DNA of 64,000 bases from Marsupella aquatica (Eukaryota > Marchantiophyta), in contig OZ316894.1 in the NCBI GenBank assembly GCA_973895155.1, forward strand, positions 4,650,001-4,714,000, in the 5' to 3' direction. A program made the position numbers and the translations under genes. Position 1 is the first letter of the stretch. The number at the start of each line of letters is the position of its first letter. The notes under the pieces were generated by a model that made no database searches, had not been told where the DNA came from, and saw only the letters and a list, made by a program, of their open reading frames with translations. Positions 1 through 11,007 of the stretch are shown here, piece after piece.

Positions 1-927
1 CTTATCTCTTTGCAGAGAAGAGAGGAGAGAACGAGGTTGAAGGTAAAGAAGCTCTGCAATTATTTCGAGGAGGTTTCGGCCGGAGTTTACTCTGCTCCTT
101 CCACCGAGAGTTCGCTTCCTCGAGTTGGATGAAATGGGAACAGGTATGTGCGAAGGACTTGATTATGCCATTGCGTTCTTGTGTTGTCATATCCAGTCCT
201 TTCCTGTCGTGTCTTGGAAAAGAAGATGAAGTCAGAACAAATACCCAATCAACTTTTCGTCTCCTGTGCAAGAAGAGAGGGGTGTGCGTATTTGAGAAGG
301 CTCGGTAGGAGTTGATTTACACCTACACCTGGCTGCGATATCTCGACATGGTTCAACTCTGTACCAAGACAAGGAGGAAAATAAGAGTAGTTCTCTATCG
401 CATTTGTTGATAGCAGTCGACAGTAGTGGGTCTCACTTGTTGGGAGGTTGCGATGTGGATCTCGTCGGACCCTATTTCTTCCACTGCCCAATCGCCTCCG
501 GCATGCTGATTCTTTTCGTCCTTTCAATTGCGACCGGCATTTTGCGCCTGTAGTTTTTCGTGTCCTTTCTTAGTTTTCATTTCTCCTCTGGGTGTGTGTG
601 TCATTATTTTCGCACAGGCGAATAACTCCTTGCGAAAATAGTTAAAATAGCGGACGAAGCTTCTTGTCTGTGGAAGGAGACCTTTTTGGCTCGATCTAAT
701 TCTACTATTCTTGTGTCTATTGTCACTGGTTTTCTTACATGTTTTCGTGTCCGCGAAGTAATAAGCGGAGCGTTCTTGTTTAAGGTCTGTCCCTCGTTCT
801 GTGCAAATCATGCCCGATGTATGGCTGAATAAACAAAAAGGACCCCACTGATCGATGTTATTGGTCGTCTCCGCTGATATCAAAAGGATGATTCTCTCTG
901 TTCTATCTCAATGATCTCGTTACTGAT
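1..927 (+). other. Upstream region of the first gene, possible 5' UTR exon and intron
   Basis: No protein-coding exon can be supported here. A pyrimidine tract ending in CAG at about 13-15 could be a splice acceptor. A good donor (CAG|GTATGT) lies at about 134/135. A non-coding leader exon of about 120 bases, spliced to a second exon just before the ATG at 928, is therefore possible. The acceptor for that second exon is not clear; AAAG at about 886-889 is the best candidate. Short open frames on either strand look like chance. Confidence 0.3.
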
Positions 928-1809
928 ATGATGCATCACAATGCAGACCCTGCTATAATTCTTGACCCAATGGCGCCCCGCTCACCCACTGGAGTGTCCA
1001 TTTCTTCACAAGCAGACGAGGCGGGGAGAGTTGTTTCCGTGGACGGGAACGGAACTGCAGATGCAACCTTCTCCCAAGAAACTCCAGCTCCCGAATTTTC
1101 CAACGGGAGCCACAGTAATGCACCAGAAGAGGAAACCAATCCCCCAAAGATAGAAGAGGAGGAAAGGGTTTCAGGTTTTCCTGAGGAGGTCGTGAAGCAG
1201 GAAAACAGGGGCCTCGAGAATACAAGCACATTAGCAGCCACCTTTGCTCTGCAGGAGGAGTCCTCTGATTATCCTTCTCAAGGGTTGGAATATGAAGCAC
1301 TGGTCCAAACTCAGGAAACGTCTGGGCAAGAAGAAGCACCACCTCTCGTGGAAGAAATGCAGGACGACGTGCAAGATGTCATGGAAGTAGTAAAGCAAGA
1401 TGAAATTCCTGCCAATGGTGATGAGCAGCAGCAGAAACAAGAGGTTGCTTCTTCACAAGGAGGGGAATTGCTGAAGCAAGAGGTGGCTCACCGATCGCAC
1501 ATACTCGGCAGCTTGAGCAAGCTGGACGAGAATTCTGCTCGCCAACTGCTGAATGACTCAGGCTGGAATGTGAGCCAAAGTGTGCGCATGAATGGTAAAA
1601 CCCAATGGTATTACAGGTCTCCGCCCCCTAAACCTGTGTTACTGGGCTCGCTAACCTCCGCAGTAGCTTTGTGGAAGAAAGTGGTTGACGAAGATCATAA
1701 AAAAAAGGGGGGTGCAGATGATGATCCATACCCTATGGTCACTGCTTTCCTCAGCAATGTGAAGAGGCCAACTGCCAAAAAAAGGAAGAGGGGACGATAC
1801 GCTGATTGA
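928..1809 (+). CDS. Acidic putative nuclear protein of unknown function
   Basis: A 293-residue single-exon frame starts at a double Met and ends TGA. I do not recognise the family. Residues 1-185 are low in complexity, rich in Glu, Gln, Ser and Pro, and strongly acidic. Residues about 190-250 look folded and contain a GW...GK..WYY.SP pattern. This loosely recalls the plant MBD-like or DUF7028 type segment, but the match is too weak to name. The C-terminus is very basic (KKRKRGR), a probable nuclear localisation signal. The acidic region, compact block and basic tail suggest a chromatin or transcription-associated protein, which is inference. A GTGAGT donor lies six bases after the stop, so the 3' UTR may be spliced. 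The frame could also be a terminal exon of a longer gene, although its start is credible. Confidence 0.55.
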   Translation: MMHHNADPAIILDPMAPRSPTGVSISSQADEAGRVVSVDGNGTADATFSQETPAPEFSNGSHSNAPEEETNPPKIEEEERVSGFPEEVVKQENRGLENTSTLAATFALQEESSDYPSQGLEYEALVQTQETSGQEEAPPLVEEMQDDVQDVMEVVKQDEIPANGDEQQQKQEVASSQGGELLKQEVAHRSHILGSLSKLDENSARQLLNDSGWNVSQSVRMNGKTQWYYRSPPPKPVLLGSLTSAVALWKKVVDEDHKKKGGADDDPYPMVTAFLSNVKRPTAKKRKRGRYAD

Positions 1810-4462
1810 TGAAAGTGAGTACGATTCCGTGTTTCTCATGCCTTCTCTGCAGTCTTCAAACTACTGGTTGGGATTATCGCAATAGACCACCAAGAACTTG
1901 GAGCCTTGAAACCAATGGAGTTTCTCTTGGTTCTGAGATACAACTGTCAACCACTAGTTCAAACGGGGACTCCCATTTCTGCGGCGAGTTGCCGGCCTTA
2001 AAACAGAGCAGTAATTGAAGGTGTTGTTCACCACAACTTGCAGTTGCTGATATCGTGAAACAATTAAGCTGACGCACAAATTGTGTGCACAGGAAGGCGT
2101 TCTGCATGAAAGGATTAGGAGTTGGGTGTAATCGGCGGATGCATGCATGGTTATCCTTTGCGCTTCCTCCGAATTTCCTGGAAAATTTAGTAGGTGATAA
2201 CCCTGCAGCAGGGACCCTTTCCGTGATGATACTTTCGGACTTGTTAATAGCTTTGCTAACCCTGCCAGAACCTGTTGTCTGAGTGAGATTATGGGCTCAC
2301 AACTTGGAGAACATAACGTAGCTAACGTTTGTAGCGAATGTAAAGTTAACAAGTGTAGTGAATGTAAAGTCGGCGACAATCAGACGCTACTCAGAAATGT
2401 GATTAGGTGCATGATCATAGCAGATGGTTGAACGCAAGTCTACTGGTAAGATCTGAATTTGATTGTCAGCTCTTGGTCAGCTCGACCGTCAAAGTTGTGG
2501 TGGCCATCAAATCTTTGGCTATTCTCAACATTTCACCTTTGGCAAATGACATAGTTGGAAGTAAGAACGGACATGGATGTTTTGTCGTGCAAGTACAGTT
2601 CCTATAATGGGCCCATAAATTTCGGGGTCTTAAAATCTGATGAATGAATTTCGATGTATTGGAGGGAGCACTTTGTTTAAAGCAACGGTAGAAAGTGCGG
2701 CAATCTTGAGCTCACCGTCCAAACTACAGACATTGCCATTCTCTAGTTTACACTAAAATTGAAGGCAACAGAGATCGGCTGAGAGCAGCGAAGGAGGTGG
2801 ACCTATCTGTGAGTAAAGTTAAAAGTATGCAAGTCACCAGTCATTTGAAGACTGATCAATCTGCAAGTCTAGATTTGATTACACCTTTACTTTTTGGAAA
2901 CCCTCGTGGCTCATCAACTTGCAAGCGAAAATATTACACCTTAATTGGACCAAACTGGGCAAATTCTAGATCTTACCAAGAATCGGAGTACACCGGAGAG
3001 GACTACGATTGGAACCTAACAAATCACAAAGTACTTTCTTGGTCTCTTGGGAAACTTACGCTCACCAGCCGAGTTAGAAATTCCTATCATTCTTATCAAG
3101 AACAGGTGTATCCTCCCTGGCAGGCTGAGGAAGAAAGAAATTTCCCCACAACGGCTCAAGGAGACACTTGCCTTGGCCAGTCTATCAGGTAAACCGTTCA
3201 TGGTGATTGCCGCGTCGGAAAGAAAATTGGTGAAAGTTGTAGCTGGGATCATCACATTGATAGCGGAAAAAACGATTTAAAGTCTTAGACAAGTTGATCT
3301 GCCCTAACACGGGCGCTTTGCAAAATTATCTCCAGCCAAAATCAGTGGGCATTCCCATAAGCTGGATCTTGGTAATCTCAAGACCAAGCCAGTGAGAATG
3401 GGACTACGTTGTCTACAGTTCCGAACAAGGCAAGAACTTTACGCCCCACTCAAATTTATTTCTCACCTCAAACTGAACTGAGGAAGACCCACAAAAAAGG
3501 TTCCCAGAGGGTTTAACCGAAATCCGCGAATTGATTTCTTGCATCCAAAAGTCCGTACACCAGCCACTACATCACGTAATGCAAATCATATCACACCGGT
3601 TCATCATTCCTGGTCGTGCAATTGTTTTGCTAATCATATGACTACCTCAATTCCTACTCATCTTAGTTTACTGGTGGTCCAATTGCTCTGCTAATTCCTG
3701 TTCATCTTTACTGGTAGCCCAATTGTCATGCAAATCAGAGCACAACCACAATTCCTATTCACCATTACTGGTAGTCCATTTTGGGAAGCTCTGCAAATGC
3801 CCTGGCAATCCAGACTACGCTTGACATATGTACACTCGGAGGCACGCAGCAATGCATGAGATTACGAGGCTTGCTCCTAACCTACCCCTACGAACATGTG
3901 AACGTTCCATGCTCATCGATCAGAAGTACCTGTTTTGTGGGTCAAGAAGATCGAGACGTTTCGTGCGTTCGAGAAAGAAAGCCTCATCTCTCTCAAATCT
4001 TGATTCTAACCCATTCTTTTCTCTAAAGATAAGTCTATGTCAGACTATGTACTGGAGGAGTGACGGTAGCCAATATCATACTGATATTATAGAGTACTAG
4101 TGTGACATACACCACTTACCCCCACCTCAAAAATGAAGTATTGTAGCACAGGATGCCTTGCTGTATTTGAGGGATCCCGCCCCTTCGTTCTCACCGCCTG
4201 TTATGAAATGTCGTTCTGGCACTAAGAGATTTTAGCAGAACCTCTCACCACAACTTTGCCTTTCTGTATACCCCGAGCCAGAGGCTGAGAGTAATCCAAA
4301 CTCTCAACATGTCAACCATTCTCTCCAAGAGAAGAGACCTGAGGGCCTGTCCACGACCCCCATTCCAAATTGAATAAATTCACTCACCAGAGTGACGGGA
4401 ATTGAATTGAACTGCGCCGCAAGAGAAGAGAAGAAGGCGATAGAGAGCATTGGCAGACGAAG
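1810..4462. other. Intergenic region, no gene recognised
   Basis: It holds the 3' UTR of the preceding gene and the promoter of the GILT gene. A 24-bp direct duplication (GCGAATGTAAAGT / GTGAATGTAAAGT core) sits at about 2322-2370. A degraded tandem repeat at 3608-3810 is listed separately. An open frame at 2797-3192 (+, 131 codons) has no recognisable domain and no splice context, so I do not call it. Confidence 0.5.
3608..3810. repeat. Degenerate tandem repeat, about four units of 40-60 bp
   Basis: The string TACTGGTxGTCCAATTG, or a close variant, recurs at intervals of roughly 40-60 bases. Each copy is followed by a 'GCTAAT / CAAATC' block and a 'TTCCTATTCATC' block. The copies have diverged and differ in length, which points to an old minisatellite. 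It lies about 650 bases upstream of the GILT start codon. Confidence 0.55.
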
Positions 4463-7317
4463 ATGGAAGTGAGGACGTCGTTCCTCGGTCTGGTCATCAT
4501 CTCGTGCTTCCTACTAGGTGGGCAGTTTTTTCTTCTTGCTCTACATTTGCCCATCAGTTGTCATCTCTACTTTTGCTCCTCATCTCATGCGTACTTGATG
4601 GGTGGTGTTAGTTCTTGCTCTGCCCATCGTGCATCATCTCTTTCTGCATTCTCTCTCCTGTTAATTGGGACCTCGTATTGGATTGGAGGCTGTATCTCTA
4701 GCAATTGTTGTAAAGCCGACTGTGAGCTTCTTTTGGTTCCAGGGAAGGAACAGGCATTGAGTCTGTCACTGAATCAAATTCCATATCTCGGAATTTCTTT
4801 GCAATGCATTTGTATTAGAGTGCTGGACTTCGTTTTCGCTTCTCTACTCTTCACTTCTTAAATTTTTTTAGGTCTGTTTCGAGATCAGTCCATTTGGTAA
4901 GGCTTGGGAAGAAAGTGCGTCGATGGGGTTTGAAAGTGCTTATTATGAATTCCACTAGCCTACAATAGGGCAGTAATGAACGGCGCTTAGAAGGAATTGT
5001 TGCACATCAGTAAAGCTGAACTATAGCTATTTAACTATTCCCTCATACTTGCAAATTCCCCAGGAGATTTCTTGCGTTCACCTGCCAGTAGATTGTGAAT
5101 GACCCTCATGGGCGTGTGCTAGCTAGAGGTCCTGGAAAGACACCCATAGACAGTCCTACAGCAGCTACTTCAGAGTGCTTTTGCAGGCTTTACCAAAGTC
5201 TAGATAGTTGTGGTCAGATGGAAAGAATCCCAAAGAAGTGTCAAGCTGCCTTTAATCTGTAATGGGTCGAACAAACGTCCTTGATAGACATTGATGTTTC
5301 GTAGGATAGAATTTTAGTTTATTAAGTCCTTTCATGTCTATCATTTTAACTTGATACTTAACCGCAAAAATTCTAGTACTGCTCAGGTTTTCCTAGCGAG
5401 GGAAACGCTTCGTCAGAAGGGAAGGTAGCAGTTGATTTTTACTCGGAATCCTTGTGCCCCTACTGCTCCAGTTTTGTCATCAACGACCTGAGCAGGATCG
5501 TAAACAACGGTGTCATTGACATTGTTGACCTACGCATCATACCTTACGGAAATGCACAGATTTATCCTACCGGTGAAATCGTATGCCAGGTACATTTAGT
5601 GCCGTTCTCTAGTTTTCATTTGACGCAATGCTCAAGTTCCAAATGAGCAGATTTATTCTAGACTTTCGCACAGCAAGTGGGTTTGAATATTGATCATGGT
5701 AAATTGGGGAGTAGTCGATTACTAAGATTTCGTGCCAGAGGTTTACAGATCCATTATTGTATTTGAAATCACTCTGGAAAGGGTCCTAATTCGGAGCTGA
5801 ATTGGTTTACAAGCATGGCGAAGATGAGTGTAAGCTGAACATCATACAAACGTGTGCAATGAGGCTATGGCCAAAAGTGGTTTGCACCCACCTGACATTG
5901 TGTACACTGTAGTATTCTGGAATGCAATTAGTTATCCAGAACTTTTCTTCAAATTTAGTTCTGATTACATGAGATTCTCCTGTTTATCTCCACAAGGTTC
6001 AATTTGCAAATTTTTTGTGACTTTATCAACTTGTAAATACTGTGATGATCGAGCTCTTGATCAAGAGATCCATGAATTTAAGTGTCAAGGGAATTGAGTC
6101 TTTGGTACTTGGGGCTGTGCAGACAAAGTGGTTCCCTTTCATCCTTTGCTTGGAAAAATTAGTGCAGGACTCGCCACAATCGCATGTGTACCCAAACTGG
6201 AAAACTTGTGTTGAGCCCAGTGGAGTCTCTTTGGGACTCCTTGAAAAGTGTTTCAAGGGCCCTCTTGGATGTATGGTACAACTCTTGATCCTATTCTCTA
6301 AATCTCACCAAAGCAGGTGTATTATCGCCAAGCAGTTATTCATTGCAAGGAAAGATAGCATGGCTACTTTCTTTTCAGGGGCTCTATACAGGATGGTAGT
6401 GGCCATTTAACTGTCCAATTCTTTCATTGTCACAAAGATTGTGCTCGTTATGATTGTTCTGTCATAGCTGTATGCATGTAGGATCCACTTGACCTGGATG
6501 AGGGTGCACAAGAAATGCTTGGAATAGAAGTCAAGAGGAGGTAGTATCTGTACAGAAGTTCCTTCCATGGAAAGAGGCTAATGAGTATGTTGCTTTGTGC
6601 AGTTGGTGAGGGAATTTGGAGCAGAGACAGATAGCTTGATTCCACCTCACAAATATGTACCGTGGGTGGTGGTAGAAGGAAAACCTCTGTATGATGTAAG
6701 TTTGCCTAGCTCCCCCTGTCTAACATGAGGTAGTTAATCCCTATTATGAGTGTAGTCCTGCAGCCTGAGTTTGTAGCATACTTCTTGTCTTTTCTTGAGC
6801 ATCTTAATAATCATAGAAACCCTGGATTCTTGGACGTCTCCTCAATGTGGGACATTGGTTTGTGGTTTTCTTTCCATGAGCTGTTGAGAGGGCCAAACTC
6901 TCACCTGTGGCAAAAGGTTGGATGGGAAGTCCATCAGGGTTGGAAGCTGATGAGACTTGAGAGCTATCACTTCATCCTATTTTCTTTCAAAAATTGAAGA
7001 TGGGCTGAGTTAGAGGACTATTTCCACTAACAAAAATTGCTGAGGATATGTTTGTTTGCGAAGTTGGAGTGAAGGTTGGGAGGCCCTTGATACGAGGAGT
7101 TTTGGTGAAGTGCATGGATTTTATCTGATCCTATCTTTGATATGTATGGATGTGGCTTCTGCAGGACTATGAGGACATTGAGAAGGTATTGTGTCAGGCT
7201 TATAAGGGTTCTAACGCACCTAATGTGTGTGAAAGATACAATGTAGCAGGTAATACCATGATCAAAAGTGTTCTTCAAAATGAAAGTTGTGTTAGTGAAC
7301 CTAATGTGTGTGAATGA
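4463..7317 (+). CDS. GILT: GILT family lysosomal thiol reductase, six exons
   Basis: Gamma-interferon-inducible lysosomal thiol reductase family; these soluble enzymes reduce protein disulfides in the acidic lumen of lysosomes or vacuoles. Exons: 4463-4517, 5387-5589, 5814-5879, 6123-6275, 6603-6695 and 7165-7317. All have GT-AG borders and consistent phase, giving 240 residues. Residues 1-18 form a hydrophobic signal peptide. The active site is CPYC at 42-45, followed by the family HG..EC..N....CA...WP block (from residue 87), a WFPFI segment with conserved Cys, and the PPH.YVPWVVV motif before the last exon. The third exon is only 66 bases and could instead end three bases earlier at an alternative donor. 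The last exon carries an extra Cys-containing tail created by a tandem duplication (see 7219-7370). Family assignment is firm; vacuolar location is inferred from the signal peptide and family. Confidence 0.93.
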
Positions 7318-7370
7318 TACGGTATAGGAGTGTTCTTCAAAAAGAAAATTCTGTTAGTGACGTTTGTGAA
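7219..7370 (+). repeat. 81-bp tandem duplication spanning the GILT stop codon
   Basis: The block beginning CCTAATGTGTGTGAA at 7219 is repeated at 7300, and the following 'GTGTTCTTCAAAA...TGTTAGTGA' block is also repeated. The second copy has an internal deletion. A base change at the start of copy two (GAAAGATAC to GAATGATAC) supplies the TGA stop. The protein therefore ends with PNVCE, repeating PNVCER from residues further upstream. Confidence 0.7.
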
Positions 7371-8917
7371 AGAGATTGAATAAGCCGATCCTGCCAACGG
7401 TAGCTCTTGCTTCAGTTCTAAGGCTTTCTATGTTACTAAGTGATAAAATAAATAAATTTCTGAACACTGCTCTATACCACGGGGTGATCTATATAAGGGT
7501 GTAATCTTCTTGGTTGTGAAGTTCATGAGGACCTGTTGTAATGGGGATAAAGGCCAAAACTTGCCAGATACACCTTTCATTTATTTATTTTACATTACAA
7601 AGAGAGAAAGTGAGAGGAGGGTGGAAAGGAGCAAGCAAACTTAGTGTGACAACAACCAAATTCAGATACTCAGTGATTTTTGGCAGTTTACCAGAATGAT
7701 CATAGTTGTTTACACTACTGAAATAGAAGTTCCTAAATGAAAAGGGCCAGGGGACTGGGTTTTTATTCAATAAGAATCAATATTCACATACAAACTTGCC
7801 AAGCCAATGTACATCTATACAAAGAAATTGCAAAACGTCCAAATGTTCAATCAGATCCATGAATGAAACTCTAGAGGGCAATTTAAAAATGGGACATTCA
7901 TATATGCGGGTGAGTTTTACTGTAAGCTAACGCATGAAAATTGAGCAAAATACCCATCTTGAGTCAGCAAAAAGCATTAGCAAAACATTTAAAAGAACAG
8001 CAGACAACAAGGGAAAACTTCACCTCATGGTAGTAGCTATCATGACATGGACTGATTTTATTTGATCACTATTAGTGAGGTTCATACCCGAAGTACATTT
8101 TTTGTTGAACAGAAGCGCCTAATCCAACAAAGTCAAAGGGATGCTGTGATTGACTGGACCCGGACCACAACTGCAAATCATCTGGCGATGAACAGTAGGT
8201 CATAAAGTAAACTCATGGTCCAGTTCCATTCATAAAACTTATTTGTTCAAACATCATTAAGTCAGATTTCTAGAAGTCAAAGTTGGTTGTTTCCTACAGT
8301 TTTAAAGACTTATCAGCTCTGATGAGGCTTTTGTTAAATGATCCTCATGAAATCTGACAGGAACCATCTCACAATGTTGAATCAATGAACGTGAGCAACT
8401 CCAAGGATACTACACCTTGCGCAATGCAGCAATGAAAATCAAGGATGAGGAATATTTCTTGCAGTCAATGGGTAAATCCGACGGCACAGTCAGAAATTTT
8501 TTGTTTATAAGATGAAATGTCAAAAAATCCAGTTCTTGTTAATATATCCTTTCTAGCTCTCATAAACCCAAAAGAGAAGGCAGGAAGTAGAGTTCACTCC
8601 CAATGTTGAGTAGCTCATTTTGCTATACATTGTTGAATATTTGGGTGCAATTGGATCTGAGTTGGAACACCCAAGATCCCATTACTGTTAATATCTGCAT
8701 TCTTTTGTGAGAACCCATGATCTATGTCACCAGCTTGTGTAATCATACATTACTTTGTACATCTCGTAACCCACAGATGGTGTTAAGAGAAATTAAAGTT
8801 TTTGACTGGCTCAAAAGTGATCTCCCACGATGAATGCCTCTAGGGGCCTCATTCCAAGGGAGGCCCCATATCACACGTGAACTTTCAAGTAATAAACACC
8901 CTAAAACTTAAGAAATT
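7318..8917. other. Intergenic region, nothing recognised
   Basis: 3' flank of the GILT gene followed by A/T-rich sequence. I see no convincing coding exon or RNA gene. A short inverted repeat (GGGGCCTC / GAGGCCCC, 9-base spacer) occurs at about 8841-8865. Confidence 0.5.
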
Positions 8918-9765
8918 AGTTCGTGGACCCTTGGCTAATAAATCAGGGGGAAGAGTCGATCTGAGCCGTCTCCATTTCTTATCTCCGGAAATCTCGTCCG
9001 TCCATCATAATGGCCAATCTATGGCTCAAAAGAAAGATCTCAAATAGATCTATGGATGGGTTCTGTCCGTTTTGCAAATAGGTTAATATTTTTCAAATGA
9101 AAAATTAAACAAATCCAAACAAATCCAAGGCCTCCTAGCCGTCGATTTTGTTGATTTTATGATCTTTGTCGTCCATTTTGTAACGCCTCTAGAAATCTTA
9201 TTCATCCATGTTAGAAGGCAATCTAGGGTGCAAAAGAAAGATCTCAATGAGATCTACGATTGGGTATTTTTTGTTTTGAGAATGAGTAAATAGTTTTGAG
9301 TATAAAATTAGATGAACTTTCAAAATTCCAGCCATTCCTCCTCCCCGATCCTGGGTTTCTATATGCTCTTCCCAGCATTAATGGCCGTACAATACGAGAG
9401 GTCCTTACATACCGGGAGTTGCGGTTCAACAAGGAAGTTATCAAGTTAGTTATTAGTCATTATTTATTATATGAAAAAGACTTTTTATAAATCTTTGAAT
9501 TTAAATTTTAAAATTGGAAATGTAACTAAAACGGTTACATAGTGACAGCTTTAACCGTCTTGCTCTTTGCAGTTCCAATGTTTTTACTTTTCTTTTTACG
9601 GCATGGCATCCCAAAATTTACACCCAAATTGACACAAACACGAATGAAAACTATAAGTTTGATTCACAAAACCGACGAGTCTTGTTTGTTGCGGTTGTTG
9701 TTGACGTGGCACGCTGTGGTGCCAGGAATTTTGGAAGGGACCTCTAGTGGGGTCCGTAAATAAAA
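8918..9765. mobile_element. Non-autonomous DNA-transposon-like repeat, copy 1
   Basis: The segment starts TTAGTTCGTGGACCC and ends GGGGTCCGTAAATAAA, forming imperfect terminal inverted repeats (core GGACCC). Its right-hand 250 bases (about 9515-9765) are clearly homologous to 19250-19500. Shared strings include GGCATGGC.TCCCAA, CACAAACACGAATG, GCCAGGAATTTTG and GGGGTCCGTAAA. The left-hand parts of the two copies differ internally but start alike (CGTGGACCC). There is no transposase-like frame. Target-site duplications are not evident, so the exact ends and the superfamily are uncertain. Confidence 0.5.
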
Positions 9766-10058
9766 TAGATTTTAACTAATTTAAAACCCCTAACTTTATG
9801 GAATATTCTTGTATTTTGTATTAAAAAACCCATATAGCTATTTTAATTCTCAAATTTGGATTAAAACACCCCTATATTTCTTAAACAAAAATGTTAAAGT
9901 CTTCCACGCAATTGAATTAAAAACCCCTAACTTCTTTGCGTGCGATAGGTTTGAAGAAAAGACCCCGGGGAATGCCCAAATTACAACATCTAGTCACTAG
10001 AATATACAATCTTGCCCGTCATTATATGTTTTGAAAATGCATATTTGGAGGTAATTCA
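9766..10058. other. Intergenic A/T-rich spacer
   Basis: Simple A/T-rich sequence with several 'AAAACCCCTAA'-like phrases. No gene or RNA is recognised. Confidence 0.5.
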
Positions 10059-10501
10059 TGTTAGGATTTACTCTTAGGTCTAGAGTAACAACTGTACCGT
10101 AGTTAGGGCTAACCTTAGTCGCAGACTAGGTTAGGTTAGTCATGCTTTGCACACACTATACCCAAGTGGTGTTTGCTTGGAGAGGAGGAACTCAGGCTCA
10201 TTGTGACGGAGCCAATTGAGAGATAAGAGAGCTTGTGTTGTGGATGCTTGGTAAGGCCGGTCGTCCTAGAGTGCAATAAAGCTCTTGTGTGTTCCCGTGG
10301 ACATAGCCTCACATGGAGGTGAACACATATAAAAAGCAAAGCCACCAAATTGTGTGGTCGTTAAACTTCCTTCTAAGTTTTGAATTACTAGAAATGTTTT
10401 TTCTAAGTGTACTATCATATCTGCTACTATACATCGGCTCTCCCTAGGATCAGTTCTCAGGTATCTTTGTAAGCTAAACGGTTATGACGGTGGACGCAAC
10501 A
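10059..10501 (+). mobile_element. LTR-retrotransposon LTR-like fragment (copia style)
   Basis: The segment begins TGTTAGGATT and ends GCAACA, typical TG...CA LTR ends with short inverted termini (TGTT/AACA). A polyadenylation-like AATAAAG at about 10275 is followed by a TCTTGTGTGTTCCCGTGG block of the kind seen in copia LTR R/U5 regions. No 5-bp target-site duplication, primer-binding site or internal gag-pol frame is visible next to it. It is therefore either a decayed solo LTR or a chance resemblance. Confidence 0.35.
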
Positions 10502-10663
10502 GTCCTTCTTGATCTGACTCCAAAGCTCAAGTTGCTCCTTCCTCTTACTCATTAGATTCGTTGGGAGTAAGGGGGACCAGGATCTCAGCATTTGCCCCAG
10601 GGTCTGAGAACCAAATCAAGTTCATGAGAGATACAGTGCAGTTGTCTGAATTTCTTGTTTGAT

Positions 10664-11007
10664 TGCAAGCATTCAACATCATTTTAATTTGCATGTTGGT
10701 GTTCTTGAGGATAACCCAGCTTAGGAGCCTACCTAGAAAGTGAGAGTAGTGCAAGCATTCAACATCATTTTAATTTGCATGTTGGTGTTCTTGAGGATAA
10801 CCCAGCTTAGGAGCCTACCTAGAAAGTGAGAGTAGTGCAAGCATTCAACATCATTTTAATTTGCATGTTGGTGTTCTTGAGGATAACCCAGCTTAGGAGC
10901 CTACCTAGAAAGTGAGAGTAGTGCAAGCATTCAACATCATTTTAATTTGCATGTTGGTGTTCTTGAGGATAACCCAGCTTAGGAGCCTACCTAGAAAGTG
11001 AGAGTAG
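10664..11007. repeat. Perfect tandem repeat, 4 x 86 bp
   Basis: Four consecutive 86-base units start at 10665, 10751, 10837 and 10923, each beginning GCAAGCATTCAACATC and ending AAAGTGAGAGTAG. I found no mismatch between copies, so the expansion is very recent or still active. Alternatively, an assembly collapse or expansion may be involved. Units contain no open frame of note. Confidence 0.95.

Noticed and set aside
10059-11007. Full LTR retrotransposon including the 86-bp repeat
   Set aside because: No second LTR, primer-binding site or coding region; only an LTR-like fragment is supported.
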